From NCBI GenBank assembly GCA_002343185.1, contig DDRT01000020.1:47419-111418 (forward strand): 64,000 bases of DNA, written 5' to 3'. Every line of letters starts with the position of its first letter. Position 1 is the first letter of the stretch. Shown one piece after another: positions 33,439 through 41,775 of the stretch. A model generated the notes under the pieces. The model saw nothing but the letters and a program-made list of their open reading frames with translations, searched no databases and was not told the origin of the DNA. Both the position numbers and the translations under genes were made by a program. Source of the DNA: Deltaproteobacteria bacterium UBA2409 (lineage in GTDB: Bacteria > Bdellovibrionota_C > UBA2361 > DDRT01).

Positions 33439-34554
33439 ATGAGCCGATTCACTATCAAATCACAATCTGGCAAAGCACGGCTAGGATCGTACACCACTAA
33501 TCACGGAGTTTTTGAAACCCCAAACTTTATGCCAGTAGGAACACAAGGTACAGTAAAAGGAATAGATTCAGAGAGACTCAAGGAGTCTAAAGCACAAATA
33601 GTTCTGGTAAACACTTATCATTTATGGATCAGACCAGGAGAAGAAGTAGTTAGAGAGCTTGGTGGAATTCATAAGTTTATGAATTGGGAAGGCCCAATCT
33701 TGAGTGATAGTGGGGGATTTCAGGTTTACAGCCTATCAAAAATTAGAAAAATATCAGAGGAGGGAATACATTTTCAGAGTCACCTTGATGGTACTCCCTT
33801 ATTTCTTACCCCTGAAAAATCAATAGAGATTCAACAAACCCTTGGAGTCGACATAGCAATGGTACTTGATGAGTGCCCTAAGGCAGAGTCAAGTTATGAT
33901 GAATTTAGAGAAAGCTTAGAACTTACAAAAAGATGGGCAAAAAGATGTCTTGCAGTAAAAAAAGAAGAAAGCATGTTTGGGATTACTCAAGGCGGCTTTC
34001 ATAGAGATCTTAGAACTGACAGTGCACAGTTTATCTCTGAGATTCCCTTTGATGGTTGTGCTATTGGTGGTCTTAGTGTCGGAGAGCCTCAAGATGTGAT
34101 GTATGAGGTGCTTTCTTATCACCCAAGTCAACTTCCAAAAGATAAGATTCGTTATCTAATGGGAGTCGGCACCCCACTAGACTTGATAACTGCAGTTAGT
34201 AATGGAGTTGATCTATTTGATTGCGTAATGCCCACGAGGTCTGGACGGTTTGGCAGAGCTTTTGTCAGAGGTGAGGAACCAACATTAAACATCAGGAATG
34301 CTAGATTTATAAAAGATCTCGAGCCATTGGATGAGAACTGTGCCTGCATTACTTGTAGGTCTTATTCAAGAGGATATCTGAATCACCTCTTTAGATCAGA
34401 CGAAATGCTAGGTCCCGTTCTCTTATCGATACATAACACCACATTTTATCAGGATTTTATGCGCTCGATTAGGGAGGCTATCTCGAATGGAACCCTCGAA
34501 GAGCTCCTAAAGTTAGAGCAGGCTAGGTGGGTTGCAGCGGATAATTTAGATTAG
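33439..34554 (+). CDS. tgt: tRNA-guanine transglycosylase
   Basis: Exchanges guanine 34 of His/Asp/Asn/Tyr tRNAs for preQ1. The 371-aa enzyme has FMPVGTQGTVKG, LSDSGGFQVYSL with the catalytic Asp, GGLSVGEP, DLFDCVMPTRSGRFGRAF with the nucleophile Asp, and the zinc site CACITC with a later His (LSIHN). An in-frame TTG at 33427 exists, but ATG 33439 (MSRFTIKSQSGKARLG) matches the family start. Confidence 0.97.
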   Translation: MSRFTIKSQSGKARLGSYTTNHGVFETPNFMPVGTQGTVKGIDSERLKESKAQIVLVNTYHLWIRPGEEVVRELGGIHKFMNWEGPILSDSGGFQVYSLSKIRKISEEGIHFQSHLDGTPLFLTPEKSIEIQQTLGVDIAMVLDECPKAESSYDEFRESLELTKRWAKRCLAVKKEESMFGITQGGFHRDLRTDSAQFISEIPFDGCAIGGLSVGEPQDVMYEVLSYHPSQLPKDKIRYLMGVGTPLDLITAVSNGVDLFDCVMPTRSGRFGRAFVRGEEPTLNIRNARFIKDLEPLDENCACITCRSYSRGYLNHLFRSDEMLGPVLLSIHNTTFYQDFMRSIREAISNGTLEELLKLEQARWVAADNLD

Positions 34555-34569
34555 TATAACGGCTGTTTG

Positions 34570-34884
34570 ATGATACACTATTATTTTCTAACCGAGGCTA
34601 TACCTCAGCCTTCCTTGGGAGAGGTCTTTATGCAGATGCTCCCGATGTTTGCGATTGTTTTCTTCGTTTTTTACTTCATGGTTATTAGACCTCAAAATAA
34701 AAAACTCTTAGAGCAAGAAAAGCTCTTAACTGATCTAAAAAAAGGTGAATCAGTTATTTTAACTGGTGGTCTAATCGGTAAGTTTATCTCCAAAGAAGAT
34801 AAGACTGTAACTGTTGAGATCTCACCAAATGTTAAACTTAAGTCTTTAGCAACATCAGTTGTAGGGAGATATGATGGAAAATAA
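34570..34884 (+). CDS. yajC: Sec translocon accessory protein YajC
   Basis: Single-span inner membrane subunit that associates with SecD-SecF. The membrane helix (MLPMFAIVFFVFYFMVIRPQNKK) and the following basic cap, EKLLTDLKKGESVILTGGLIGKF and the short beta domain are typical. Start ATG 34570; an adjacent in-frame TTG precedes it. It overlaps secD by 14 nt. The N-terminal segment before the helix is a little longer than usual. Confidence 0.95.
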   Translation: MIHYYFLTEAIPQPSLGEVFMQMLPMFAIVFFVFYFMVIRPQNKKLLEQEKLLTDLKKGESVILTGGLIGKFISKEDKTVTVEISPNVKLKSLATSVVGRYDGK

Positions 34885-36418
34885 GGGTGGGCTATTAGTA
34901 ATTTTAGGCTCTATTGTTCTTGCACTTTTATTTCTTGTTCCTACATTTCTTCCCAAAACCTTTGGACCCGGAGGCTCAATGGAAAACAGTTGGTTTTCAA
35001 AGCCCATGTCTCTTGGGTTAGATCTTAGTGGTGGTGTTCATCTGGTTTATCAGGTGGATACAGAAGAAGCAGTTACTGGAAGGTTACAGTCTTTAGCTAA
35101 TTCAATAAGATCAGATCTTTTAAAAGAGAAAATTGCAATTGTCAGAGGAAAGGCTTCAGAAGGTGGACTAGTTGAATTCATCTTTTTAACTGAGCAGATG
35201 GCTGTAAGGGCTAGAGATATTATAGAAAAAAATAATCGAGATCTCATATACAAAGAAACCCTGCCTGATGGCTCAAGATTTAAACTAGTATACTCTGTTA
35301 GCGAGCCATACAAATTAGGAATAAAAACAAACTCAGTTAATCAGGCTGTTGAAACCTTAAGAAACCGCGTTGATCAATTCGGTGTTACAGAACCAATGAT
35401 TCAAAGAGTTGGGGAAGATAGAATCATGCTTCAAATGCCTGGAGTTTCCGATGTTGCAGCAGTTAAAAGAATCGTTGGTAAAGTTGCAAAGCTTGAGTTT
35501 CGACTAGTAGCACTTCCAAGGTCAGAAGTTCCAACAATAACCCTTCCAATTAAAGATGGAGCCACAGTAGTTCTTGAGGATGAGATAAAAATGGGTGGCG
35601 ATGCAGTTGATAAAGCAGCTGTGAGCATGGATGCTCAACGGGGAGTTACAGTTGATCTGTCACTAAATTCGGAAGGTGCTAAGACCTTTGGGAAGGTCAC
35701 TAGTGAAAATGTAGGACGACAACTTGCAATCATCCTTGATGGGAAGGTTTTTTCAAATCCAGTGATTGAATCCGCCATTCTTGGTGGTCAGGCTGTTATA
35801 ACAGGAGGATTCTCTCCTGATGAGGCAAGAGAACTTGCCGTAGTTCTTAGATCTGGAGCACTTCCAGCAACTTTGAATGTAATGGAGGAGAGGATAGTAG
35901 GTCCAACCTTAGGACTAGAATCGATCAAAGCTGGGGTTGTAGCAACTTTGGCTGGGCTAGCTATGATAGCGACTTTTATGACTCTTTATTACAAAAAGGC
36001 TGGTCTTGTTGCAGTTTTTACTTTGACCCTTAACGCACTTTTGATACTAGCTTCACTATCTGCGTTTGGAGCAACATTGACCCTGCCCGGTATAGCAGGG
36101 CTTGCTTTAACTCTAGGTATTGCTGTGGATTCAAATGTAATTATATTCGAGAGGATAAAAGATGAGCTACAAAATGGAGCTGGTCGAGATGCAGCAGTAA
36201 GCGCAGGATTCGACAAGGCATACTCGGCACTTTTAGATGCAAATCTTACGGGATTAATTAGTGCAATAGTGCTTTATATATTTGGTACAGGGCCAATAAG
36301 AGGATTTGCTGTCACGTTGTCAATTGGGACATTAACCACATTATTTTGTGCGATATTTGTGGCAAAAGTTATCTTTGATCTTCTGCCCCTTAGAAGCAGA
36401 GAAGGGCTTTCAATATGA
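34871..36418 (+). CDS. secD: protein translocase subunit SecD
   Basis: RND-family subunit that uses the proton gradient to pull exported proteins into the periplasm. A first membrane helix (8-28), then P1 domain with LGLDLSGGVHLVYQVD, RVDQFGVTEPMIQRVGEDRIMLQMPGV and NVGRQLAIILDGKVFSNPVI. Five C-terminal helices follow with GLALTLGIAVDSNVIIFERIKDE. The 515-aa length is normal for non-enteric SecD. Confidence 0.97.
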   Translation: MMENKGGLLVILGSIVLALLFLVPTFLPKTFGPGGSMENSWFSKPMSLGLDLSGGVHLVYQVDTEEAVTGRLQSLANSIRSDLLKEKIAIVRGKASEGGLVEFIFLTEQMAVRARDIIEKNNRDLIYKETLPDGSRFKLVYSVSEPYKLGIKTNSVNQAVETLRNRVDQFGVTEPMIQRVGEDRIMLQMPGVSDVAAVKRIVGKVAKLEFRLVALPRSEVPTITLPIKDGATVVLEDEIKMGGDAVDKAAVSMDAQRGVTVDLSLNSEGAKTFGKVTSENVGRQLAIILDGKVFSNPVIESAILGGQAVITGGFSPDEARELAVVLRSGALPATLNVMEERIVGPTLGLESIKAGVVATLAGLAMIATFMTLYYKKAGLVAVFTLTLNALLILASLSAFGATLTLPGIAGLALTLGIAVDSNVIIFERIKDELQNGAGRDAAVSAGFDKAYSALLDANLTGLISAIVLYIFGTGPIRGFAVTLSIGTLTTLFCAIFVAKVIFDLLPLRSREGLSI

Positions 36419-37305
36419 AAAATTATATAGATTTCTTAGGATACTTTAAGTTTCTATTTCCAATTACCTTAATTCTTACCGGGCTATCTATTTTCGTTTG
36501 GTTTGAGCGTGGTGATGAAAAGTGGGGATTAGACTTCACAGGTGGCCACGAAGTTGTTGTTCGTGTTGCTAAAGGTACTGACGCCGAACAAATTAGAAGT
36601 ATTCTTACTGGAGACCCGATAGTTCAATCTTATGAACTTGGAAGTAGTGAATTTTCAATTAGAGTGGGTGATGATTCATCAGACAGTTCAAAAGTTGTTA
36701 ATGAAATTACTACCGCTCTGAAATCTCAAAGTTGGGGAGAAAATCTTGAGATACTTAAATCTGATTTTGTTGGGCCAACTGTTGGTCATGAGCTTAGAAC
36801 ACAGGCTCTAATGGCATCCATAATTGGGATTCTTGCAATTTTACTCTATGTAACAATCAGATTTGAGTTTGCATTTGCCCTTGGCGCGATTGTCGCTCTT
36901 CTTCATGATGTAACTTTAGCTTTAGGAATTTATCTTCTTTCTGGGTACACAATGAGCATGGGAACGATAGCAGGGATTCTGACTATTGTTGGATATTCTG
37001 TAAACGACACAATCGTTATCTTTGATAGAATTCGTGAAGAAATTATGTCTAGAAGATCATATAATCTTTATGATGTAATGAATGAATCAATAAACAAATT
37101 GCTTAGAAGAACATTAATTACGAACGGACTTACACTATTCTCTGCCTTAGCATTGTTTTTGTTCGGTGGAGGATCGTTACAAGACTTCACCATTTTTCTT
37201 GTTCTAGGTGTTTTAATTGGAACTTATAGTACAGTTTATGTTGCAGCACCTGTTGTGTTAGCCTGGCATAAGTTTAGAGGTGGAAAAATTGAGGTTGTTG
37301 AGTAA
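36415..37305 (+). CDS. secF: protein translocase subunit SecF
   Basis: Partner of SecD, 296 aa with six membrane helices. Motifs: GLDFTGGHEVVVRV (P4 domain), VGPTVGHELRTQALMASIIGI, GYSVNDTIVIFDRIREE and RRTLITNGLTLFSALALFLFGG. It overlaps secD by 4 nt (ATGA), so a 1:1 ratio is likely. It is the end of the tgt-yajC-secD-secF run; a convergent gene ends 22 nt further on. Confidence 0.97.
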   Translation: MKNYIDFLGYFKFLFPITLILTGLSIFVWFERGDEKWGLDFTGGHEVVVRVAKGTDAEQIRSILTGDPIVQSYELGSSEFSIRVGDDSSDSSKVVNEITTALKSQSWGENLEILKSDFVGPTVGHELRTQALMASIIGILAILLYVTIRFEFAFALGAIVALLHDVTLALGIYLLSGYTMSMGTIAGILTIVGYSVNDTIVIFDRIREEIMSRRSYNLYDVMNESINKLLRRTLITNGLTLFSALALFLFGGGSLQDFTIFLVLGVLIGTYSTVYVAAPVVLAWHKFRGGKIEVVE

Positions 37306-37326
37306 CCACAAGAATCATGTCTTGCC

Positions 37327-37995
37327 TCATTCTTGCTTATAAACATATAACCTTTGCTCACCCGCAATAAACTCTTTTTGATGATGCAGGTGCAAGGGAA
37401 AAGAGTTTACTAAGAAAACAGGCTTTTGATTTAGTGCTTTATATTTCTCTGTAACTTTTTTCATCGGATCTGGAGATAAAAAGGCATAAAGAAAATCTGC
37501 CTTATTCCAATCCTGATTCCAAAAGTTTTTGTATCTAATTTTAATGTTCTTATGTGGAATGCTAAGGATATAAGCAACAAAAAATGGAACTACTCCAAGT
37601 TCAAAGCCGTAAAAAATCCCATTAGGAAACTTTTTTGCCAAAGCTCTTAAGACACTACCAGTACCGCAGCCAAGGTCGAAAAATGTGAAGCTATTATTTG
37701 GTAGCTCTTCAGCAATTGATTCAATAATCAGATCATTTGATAAAAACAACGGAGCCTTTGTTCGTAGTACCGGAGCAAATACTAAAAGTAGTAAAATCAG
37801 GCTAATTAATGGAAAAAAAGGGTTTACATCAGGAAGCAGAAAAATTACGGGCAGTAAGAGATTTAATAATATCCATGGCAATGAAAGTCTAAGTGACATA
37901 GCAATTAGACCACTGACTAGCATATGAACTATAGAACTTTCAGTTAATGTTCCGGCAGTATAGCCAAGGATCTGTGCTATTAGTGTCCAGATCAT
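37327..37995 (-). CDS. membrane-anchored class I SAM-dependent methyltransferase-like protein
   Basis: A 222-aa protein with two to four N-terminal hydrophobic segments (about 1-75) followed by a small Rossmann methyltransferase: FTFFDLGCGTGSVLRAL is motif I, GFELGVVP the acidic loop end, and NKADFLYAFLSPDPMKKV the motif IV region. Similar predicted proteins are annotated as class I methyltransferases without a known substrate. It overlaps the upstream J-protein gene by 4 nt, so the two are co-expressed. Substrate unknown. Confidence 0.65.
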   Translation of the reverse strand: MIWTLIAQILGYTAGTLTESSIVHMLVSGLIAMSLRLSLPWILLNLLLPVIFLLPDVNPFFPLISLILLLLVFAPVLRTKAPLFLSNDLIIESIAEELPNNSFTFFDLGCGTGSVLRALAKKFPNGIFYGFELGVVPFFVAYILSIPHKNIKIRYKNFWNQDWNKADFLYAFLSPDPMKKVTEKYKALNQKPVFLVNSFPLHLHHQKEFIAGEQRLYVYKQE

Positions 37996-38828
37996 ACAAG
38001 AGGGTTTGGTAGAGAGCGCTTTAGATTATATGACAATGATTCAATTGCACTTTGAACTCCCAAGGAAACCTCTTCAGGAAGTTGAATTAAAACCTGGTAA
38101 AATAGATCCCCACGTCCTCTTGAAGTCTCTATTCCTTTTCCTTTCACGCGAAGCTCAGTTCCACTCTGACAAAGAGGAGGAATTGATAAGGTTATAGGAT
38201 CATCCAGAGTAGGAACAGTAATTTTAGCACCTGCAACAGCTTCATTTAGTGTTACAGGGAGCTTAACTATAATTCCCCTTCTTTCAAGTGATAGAACCGG
38301 ATGAGGCATATGCCTTAAAACACAGATTATCTCCTCTCTAGCAGATCTAGAGGAAAGCCTGACAATCTCTCCGTCTCTAGCACCTTTAGGAATAGTGACA
38401 GAGATCCTTCTCGTAGCCTCAGGTTCTACAAAATCAACTGTCTTAACTCCACCCTTAATAGCTTCCTCTATAGATATTGAGACTTCAATTACAGATACTT
38501 TATGTGTTGGTGTTGGGATTGATTGAGCTGTTTTTACAAAAAGGCTCTTAAGTCCATCAAGCAAATTTGGTTTTTTAGGGGTTGGCCTTGAAGGTCTTTT
38601 TGGGCGGGGCCTCTGTTGTTCATTAGGCTTTATCTGCTTATCATATTCTCTACGTTTATCAGGATCGCTTAAGATAGCGTAAGCTTGGGCTATCTGCTGG
38701 AACTTATTCTTTGAAGCATTCTCGGGGTTTACATCTGGGTGATATCTACGTGCAAGTATTCTGTAGGCTCGTCTGATTTCATCAGGGGTTGCTCTTGGAT
38801 GTAATCCTAAAGTTTTATAGTGATTCAT
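37992..38828 (-). CDS. DnaJ/CbpA-like co-chaperone without zinc fingers
   Basis: J-domain protein of 278 aa. Residues 1-65: HYKTLGLHPRATPDEIRRAYRILARRYHPDVNP with the HPD motif that stimulates DnaK, and FQQIAQAYAILSDPDKRREYD. A Pro/Arg/Lys-rich linker (70-95) follows, then two beta-sandwich substrate domains (VSISIEEAIKGG, then LPVTLNEAVAGAKITVPTLDD). The cysteine-rich zinc domain is absent, as in CbpA (class II). An upstream in-frame TTG at 38855 exists, but ATG 38828 gives the usual J-domain start and has TATTCT 7 nt upstream. Confidence 0.88.
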   Translation of the reverse strand: MNHYKTLGLHPRATPDEIRRAYRILARRYHPDVNPENASKNKFQQIAQAYAILSDPDKRREYDKQIKPNEQQRPRPKRPSRPTPKKPNLLDGLKSLFVKTAQSIPTPTHKVSVIEVSISIEEAIKGGVKTVDFVEPEATRRISVTIPKGARDGEIVRLSSRSAREEIICVLRHMPHPVLSLERRGIIVKLPVTLNEAVAGAKITVPTLDDPITLSIPPLCQSGTELRVKGKGIETSRGRGDLFYQVLIQLPEEVSLGVQSAIESLSYNLKRSLPNPLV

Positions 38829-38878
38829 CACTTTAAGAATATCGCTATTTTTCAAGTAATGATACGGTTTAACTATTC

Positions 38879-39481
38879 ATGACAAATGTTGCTAGAGCTC
38901 AGGTAGACCTGATTAAGAAGTGTTTATTGAAGGTAGGGATAGTTGACGAGGACTACGCAAGAGCCCTTTATGCTAATTTTAAAAAGACTCCAAGAGAAGA
39001 GTTCCTAAGTGGTGATGTATACGGAGAACAAAAAATTTCACTTGGATTCGACCAGTTTGCAGAGTCTTTTTATGAGCTGGTCAGGGTACTATCTCTTTTG
39101 GGAATACAGAAGAACACTAGAGTTCTTGAGATTGGAACCGGCAGCGGATACTCGACAGCAATTATGGAATCTCTTGGCGCTACGGTTTTCTCAAAAGAAA
39201 AAGTTGGATTAATTGCTCAATCAGCAAGGAAGAATCTTGATAGACTTGGATTTTCAAAATCAGTAGTAAACGTTGGAGATGGATTAGTTGGATGGAGAGA
39301 GGCGAGTCCATTTGATAGAATTGTATCATGGGTGCCATTAACAGAGATTCCACGCTCTCTTACTTCTCAACTAAAACCACAAGGAAGATTAGTTTGTTCG
39401 CTAATTGGCGATAAAGAAGTTCAAACTCTCACTATGTTCCGGGATGGAGAACAGATTAGCTTCGAGAGGTTTTATCTCTGA
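38879..39481 (+). CDS. pcm: protein-L-isoaspartate O-methyltransferase
   Basis: Methylates L-isoaspartyl residues in aged proteins so that they can be repaired. The 200-aa protein has DEDYARALYANFKKTPREEFL, then motif I VLEIGTGSGYSTAIM, KEKVGLIAQSARKNLDRLG, VVNVGDGLVGW and FDRIVSWVPLTEIPRSLTSQL. Normal length. Its stop TGA overlaps the probable CTG start of the M23 lipoprotein gene. Confidence 0.9.
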   Translation: MTNVARAQVDLIKKCLLKVGIVDEDYARALYANFKKTPREEFLSGDVYGEQKISLGFDQFAESFYELVRVLSLLGIQKNTRVLEIGTGSGYSTAIMESLGATVFSKEKVGLIAQSARKNLDRLGFSKSVVNVGDGLVGWREASPFDRIVSWVPLTEIPRSLTSQLKPQGRLVCSLIGDKEVQTLTMFRDGEQISFERFYL

Positions 39482-39954
39482 GAATTTTATTTCTTTTAGT
39501 GCTCTTTTGTTCATGCTCATCCAGATCAATTGAGATAGATGATTTCGGGTATGCAAATAAGTATTTAGGAAATTTAAAACTCCCAGTAAGGTCTAATAGA
39601 ATCTCTTCAAAATTTGGACCTAGAAGAGGACGACTACACAAGGGTATAGATATTCCAGCACCAAGGGGTACCGCTGTTTTTGCTGCCCATGATGGAGAGG
39701 TAATTCATTCAGGTAGATACTTTTCAGGTTATGGCACAACAGTGATTTTGAAAGATAATAACTTCCTCACGGTATATGCACACTTAAGTCATACGTTGCT
39801 TACAAAGGGTAGAAAAGTAAAAGCAGGTGATCCAATTGGTGAGGTAGGAGCAACTGGAAATGCAACCGGCAATCATCTTCATTTTGAAACAAGGATAATT
39901 ATTGAAGATGGAAAGTCAGTAGCTGTTGATCCAGAGCGATTTCTTAAAGGCTAG
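39478..39954 (+). CDS. M23 (LytM/NlpD-like) peptidoglycan peptidase-like lipoprotein
   Basis: Zinc endopeptidase-fold protein with HKGIDIPAPRG (ligands His and Asp), GEVIHSGRYFSGYGTTVIL, YAHLSHTL and GNATGNHLHFE (HXH). The GTG at 39499 would cut the signal sequence. Seven codons upstream, CTG 39478 gives (M)RILFLLVLFCSCSS, a lipoprotein-type signal with cysteines, and overlaps the pcm stop as CTGA, the same coupling seen elsewhere in the window as ATGA/GTGA/TTGA. I therefore extend to CTG, with caution. There is no coiled coil or LysM domain; at about 158 aa it is a minimal M23 protein. Confidence 0.82.
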   Translation: MRILFLLVLFCSCSSRSIEIDDFGYANKYLGNLKLPVRSNRISSKFGPRRGRLHKGIDIPAPRGTAVFAAHDGEVIHSGRYFSGYGTTVILKDNNFLTVYAHLSHTLLTKGRKVKAGDPIGEVGATGNATGNHLHFETRIIIEDGKSVAVDPERFLKG

Positions 39955-39974
39955 GCCGGCTCAATTTATGTATA

Positions 39975-40012
39975 AACTTGGGGGTCAGGCCTGCCGGCCT
40001 GACCCCCAAGTT
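39975..40012. repeat. GGGGTCAGGCC palindrome family, copy 3 (perfect)
   Basis: AACTTGGGGGTCAGGCC, loop TGCC, GGCCTGACCCCCAAGTT: a perfect 17-bp stem. It is the longest uninterrupted arm of the family in the window and defines the flanking CTTG/CAAG extension also seen in copy 5. Confidence 0.93.
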
Positions 40013-40021
40013 ACAAATTTC

Positions 40022-40118
40022 GAACGTGCATTTTTCCCTCGGCTCGAAGCAGACTTCGTCTGCCTCGCCTCGAGCACAAACACTCGCCAGCTCGTGTTTG
40101 GTTGACCATCGCACGTTC
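40022..40118. repeat. two-hairpin cluster closed by an outer stem
   Basis: Outer arms GAACGTGC (40022-40029) and GCACGTTC (40111-40118) enclose GCAGA-CTTCG-TCTGC and CAAACAC...GTGTTTG (about 40076-40100). The CAAACAC/GTGTTTG stem is the same as in the cluster at 18728-18745, with a different loop. Confidence 0.75.
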
Positions 40119-40136
40119 TTCATCGTACCGAGCTCA

Positions 40137-40182
40137 TTTTGCAAGTCTCGAAGAGACTTGCAAATCGTCCCCGGCACGATTT
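40137..40182. repeat. copy of the tRNA-Arg 3' end with attached hairpin
   Basis: AAATCGTCCCCGGCACGATT (40162-40181) matches the tRNA-Arg 3' end and flank at 40273-40292 in 19 of 20 positions. Both copies are preceded (plus strand) by a long hairpin of different sequence: TTTGCAAGTCTC/GAGACTTGCAAA here and ATTTTAAAAGTGT/ACACTTTTAAAAT at the tRNA. Confidence 0.8.
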
Positions 40183-40247
40183 CCACGCCTGCGGCTTGGA
40201 AATCAGAACGATTCGCCCTTTTTTTTGGTTCGAATCAGCCAGGGAAA

Positions 40248-40276
40248 ATTTTAAAAGTGTAAGACACTTTTAAAAT
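40248..40276 (-). terminator. probable terminator of tRNA-Arg
   Basis: ATTTTAAAAGTGT and ACACTTTTAAAAT form a 13-bp stem with a 3-nt loop, starting directly at the mature 3' end of the tRNA on the minus strand and followed by TTTTCCC. Confidence 0.6.
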
Positions 40277-40350
40277 CGTCCCCGGCATGATTCGAACATG
40301 CGACCCCCAGTTTAGGAAACTGGTGCTCTATCCTGCTGAGCTACGAGGAC
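40277..40350 (-). tRNA. tRNA-Arg (CCT)
   Basis: A 74-nt cloverleaf. Acceptor GTCCTCG/CGGGGAC, D-arm with AGCTCAGCAGGATAGAGC, anticodon stem CCAGT/ACTGG with loop TTCCTAA (anticodon CCT, complement of 40314-40316), and T-arm with GTTCGAATC. Discriminator G, CCA not encoded. It reads rare AGG codons. Confidence 0.96.
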
Positions 40351-40393
40351 AATATTAGGCTATTTTATTCTACTTTCTATTAATGTCTATCTC

Positions 40394-41248
40394 ATGGGAG
40401 GCTATATATTAGTGAGATTGCTCTTTATTGTATTCATTCCACTATTAGCCTTTGCACAGTGTGAAGACGTAAAGTGCCTTAAGGCACCAAGCGAGATTAA
40501 ACTTGATGGTCATGAAAGACGAGAATCAATATTAACGGACCTTGGCCCGGTGACTTTTCGATGGTCAAGAAGTGTAGATGGACTTTTCTCAAAAACCCCA
40601 CAGTATGCCGTGAGAGAAGCTGCCTCATTAGTAGCAAGACTCCTTAGAGATAATGGAGAACGAGTTCAGAACGACTGGGATATCGTGATGCTTGATGAAA
40701 AACTCCCACCAAGAGAGGTTCCAATTAAGCTAATTTCTAACTGTCATCCAGGATGGATGGTTCCACCTGGTAAGATATATCTAGTTGCTCAACGAATAAT
40801 CTCAGGATGTAGTGGTGTCAGAGAGGCAAGAACAAAGATAGGTGATACGCTCTTAACAGAAGTTCTTGTGCATGAATTTGCTCATGGTGTGGAATTTCAT
40901 CTACTAGGTAACAGGCAAAATCCCTCAGTCGAGGAAGCTGAAGGATTTGCAACCTGGTTCTCAGAGATGGCTCTTAAAAAAAGAGAAGGAACATTTGCGG
41001 TTTCAAAGAAACTTCTATGTCAGGAGCTCGAAAAATCAGCTGTTTCTTTTGATTCAACAGCTATAGGTTATACCTTTGCCTCAGGAGTGTATCACGTTGT
41101 TAGAAGAAGTAAGGGGGCTCGAGGAGTATTTGAGATCTTAAATAACATGAGTAAACAAGGTGGAAACTTCACTGGACATGCACTAAAGAAATTATCTATA
41201 ACTGAGGCGAAATTAATTAAAGAGATTCAAAAAGTTTTTTGTAGTTAA
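40394..41248 (+). CDS. secreted putative zinc metallopeptidase (HEFAH)
   Basis: A 284-aa protein with a signal peptide (about 1-22, ending LAFAQ). A zincin motif HEFAHGVEFH sits near residue 165, and a downstream acidic residue set VEEAEGFATWFSE probably supplies the third ligand (gluzincin-like Glu). Cysteines at CEDVKC, NCHPG, SGCSG and the C-terminus suggest disulfides in the periplasm. No known family is recognised; the distant look is of the anthrax-lethal-factor/M60-like or DUF-type zincins. TAATGT lies 7 nt before ATG. The next gene follows after 17 nt with a ribosome-binding site. Confidence 0.72.
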   Translation: MGGYILVRLLFIVFIPLLAFAQCEDVKCLKAPSEIKLDGHERRESILTDLGPVTFRWSRSVDGLFSKTPQYAVREAASLVARLLRDNGERVQNDWDIVMLDEKLPPREVPIKLISNCHPGWMVPPGKIYLVAQRIISGCSGVREARTKIGDTLLTEVLVHEFAHGVEFHLLGNRQNPSVEEAEGFATWFSEMALKKREGTFAVSKKLLCQELEKSAVSFDSTAIGYTFASGVYHVVRRSKGARGVFEILNNMSKQGGNFTGHALKKLSITEAKLIKEIQKVFCS

Positions 41249-41265
41249 AGGAGAATTATAAAATT

Positions 41266-41637
41266 ATGTTGTCTTACGCAGTTTACAAAATGGTCCACTT
41301 TGTTGGTTTAGCACTAGCACTTTTCTCACTAGGTGCCGCAAGTGGTGCAACGATCATTTCAGGAGGAAAGCCGGAAAAGGGAAGAAAACTTTTCGCGATT
41401 GGTCATGGTATCGGAATGTTTTTAATTCTTCTTGGCGGGTTCGGAATGCTAGCTAGACTTCAGATCCACTGGCCATGGCCAAGCTTTATTGTCTCAAAGT
41501 TAGTTATCTGGGGGCTTCTAGCAGCCTGGATAGGCGTCTCATTTAGACTGTCAGCTAAGAGACCGATTTTAGCTCTTTTAGCACCAATAGCATTAGCATC
41601 GTTTGCCGTCTGGTCTGTTCTATTTATGAGAGGCTAA
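41266..41637 (+). CDS. four-helix membrane protein (123 aa)
   Basis: Hydrophobic protein with four predicted membrane segments. It carries a histidine in the first (VHFVGLALALFSLGAASG) and another in the second (FAIGHGIGMFLILLGGFGML), so a haem-binding or cytochrome b561/CopD-like bundle is possible but not shown. Ribosome-binding site AAGGAGA upstream. It is second gene after the metallopeptidase. Function unknown. Confidence 0.7.
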   Translation: MLSYAVYKMVHFVGLALALFSLGAASGATIISGGKPEKGRKLFAIGHGIGMFLILLGGFGMLARLQIHWPWPSFIVSKLVIWGLLAAWIGVSFRLSAKRPILALLAPIALASFAVWSVLFMRG

Positions 41638-41762
41638 CATCTCAAAAATCAACCAAAATAGGCAATTATTTTGATAACTTAGTAGAATTATTCTTGAATC
41701 AAACCTGTTATTTCTGACATCATTATAAGGTAGTAGTATTAATCGTATCTTTTTGATTTTGC

Positions 41763-41768
41763 TAGGTT
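41763..41768 (+). promoter_or_regulatory. -10-like box of the HU operon
   Basis: TAGGTT 7 nt before ATG 41776, preceded by TTTTGC (extended -10 type TGC). No ribosome-binding site. Confidence 0.3.
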
Positions 41769-41775
41769 TTTGGTA

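Larger units (their letters stand above)
39955..40276. other. 322-bp gene-free region made of palindromes next to tRNA-Arg
   Basis: This stretch contains a perfect GGGGTCAGGCC palindrome, a two-hairpin cluster closed by GAACGTGC/GCACGTTC, a copy of the tRNA-Arg 3' end with a hairpin, CACGCC/GGCTTG-type small stems, and GGTTCGAATC at about 40227-40236, which looks like a stray tRNA T-loop motif. I see no credible gene: an open frame through it is only palindrome sequence. Confidence 0.7.

Noticed and set aside
39978..40262. 94-aa open frame through the palindromic region near tRNA-Arg
   Set aside because: It is made of the GGGGTCAGGCC repeat, hairpins and the tRNA 3' copy; it does not look like a protein.
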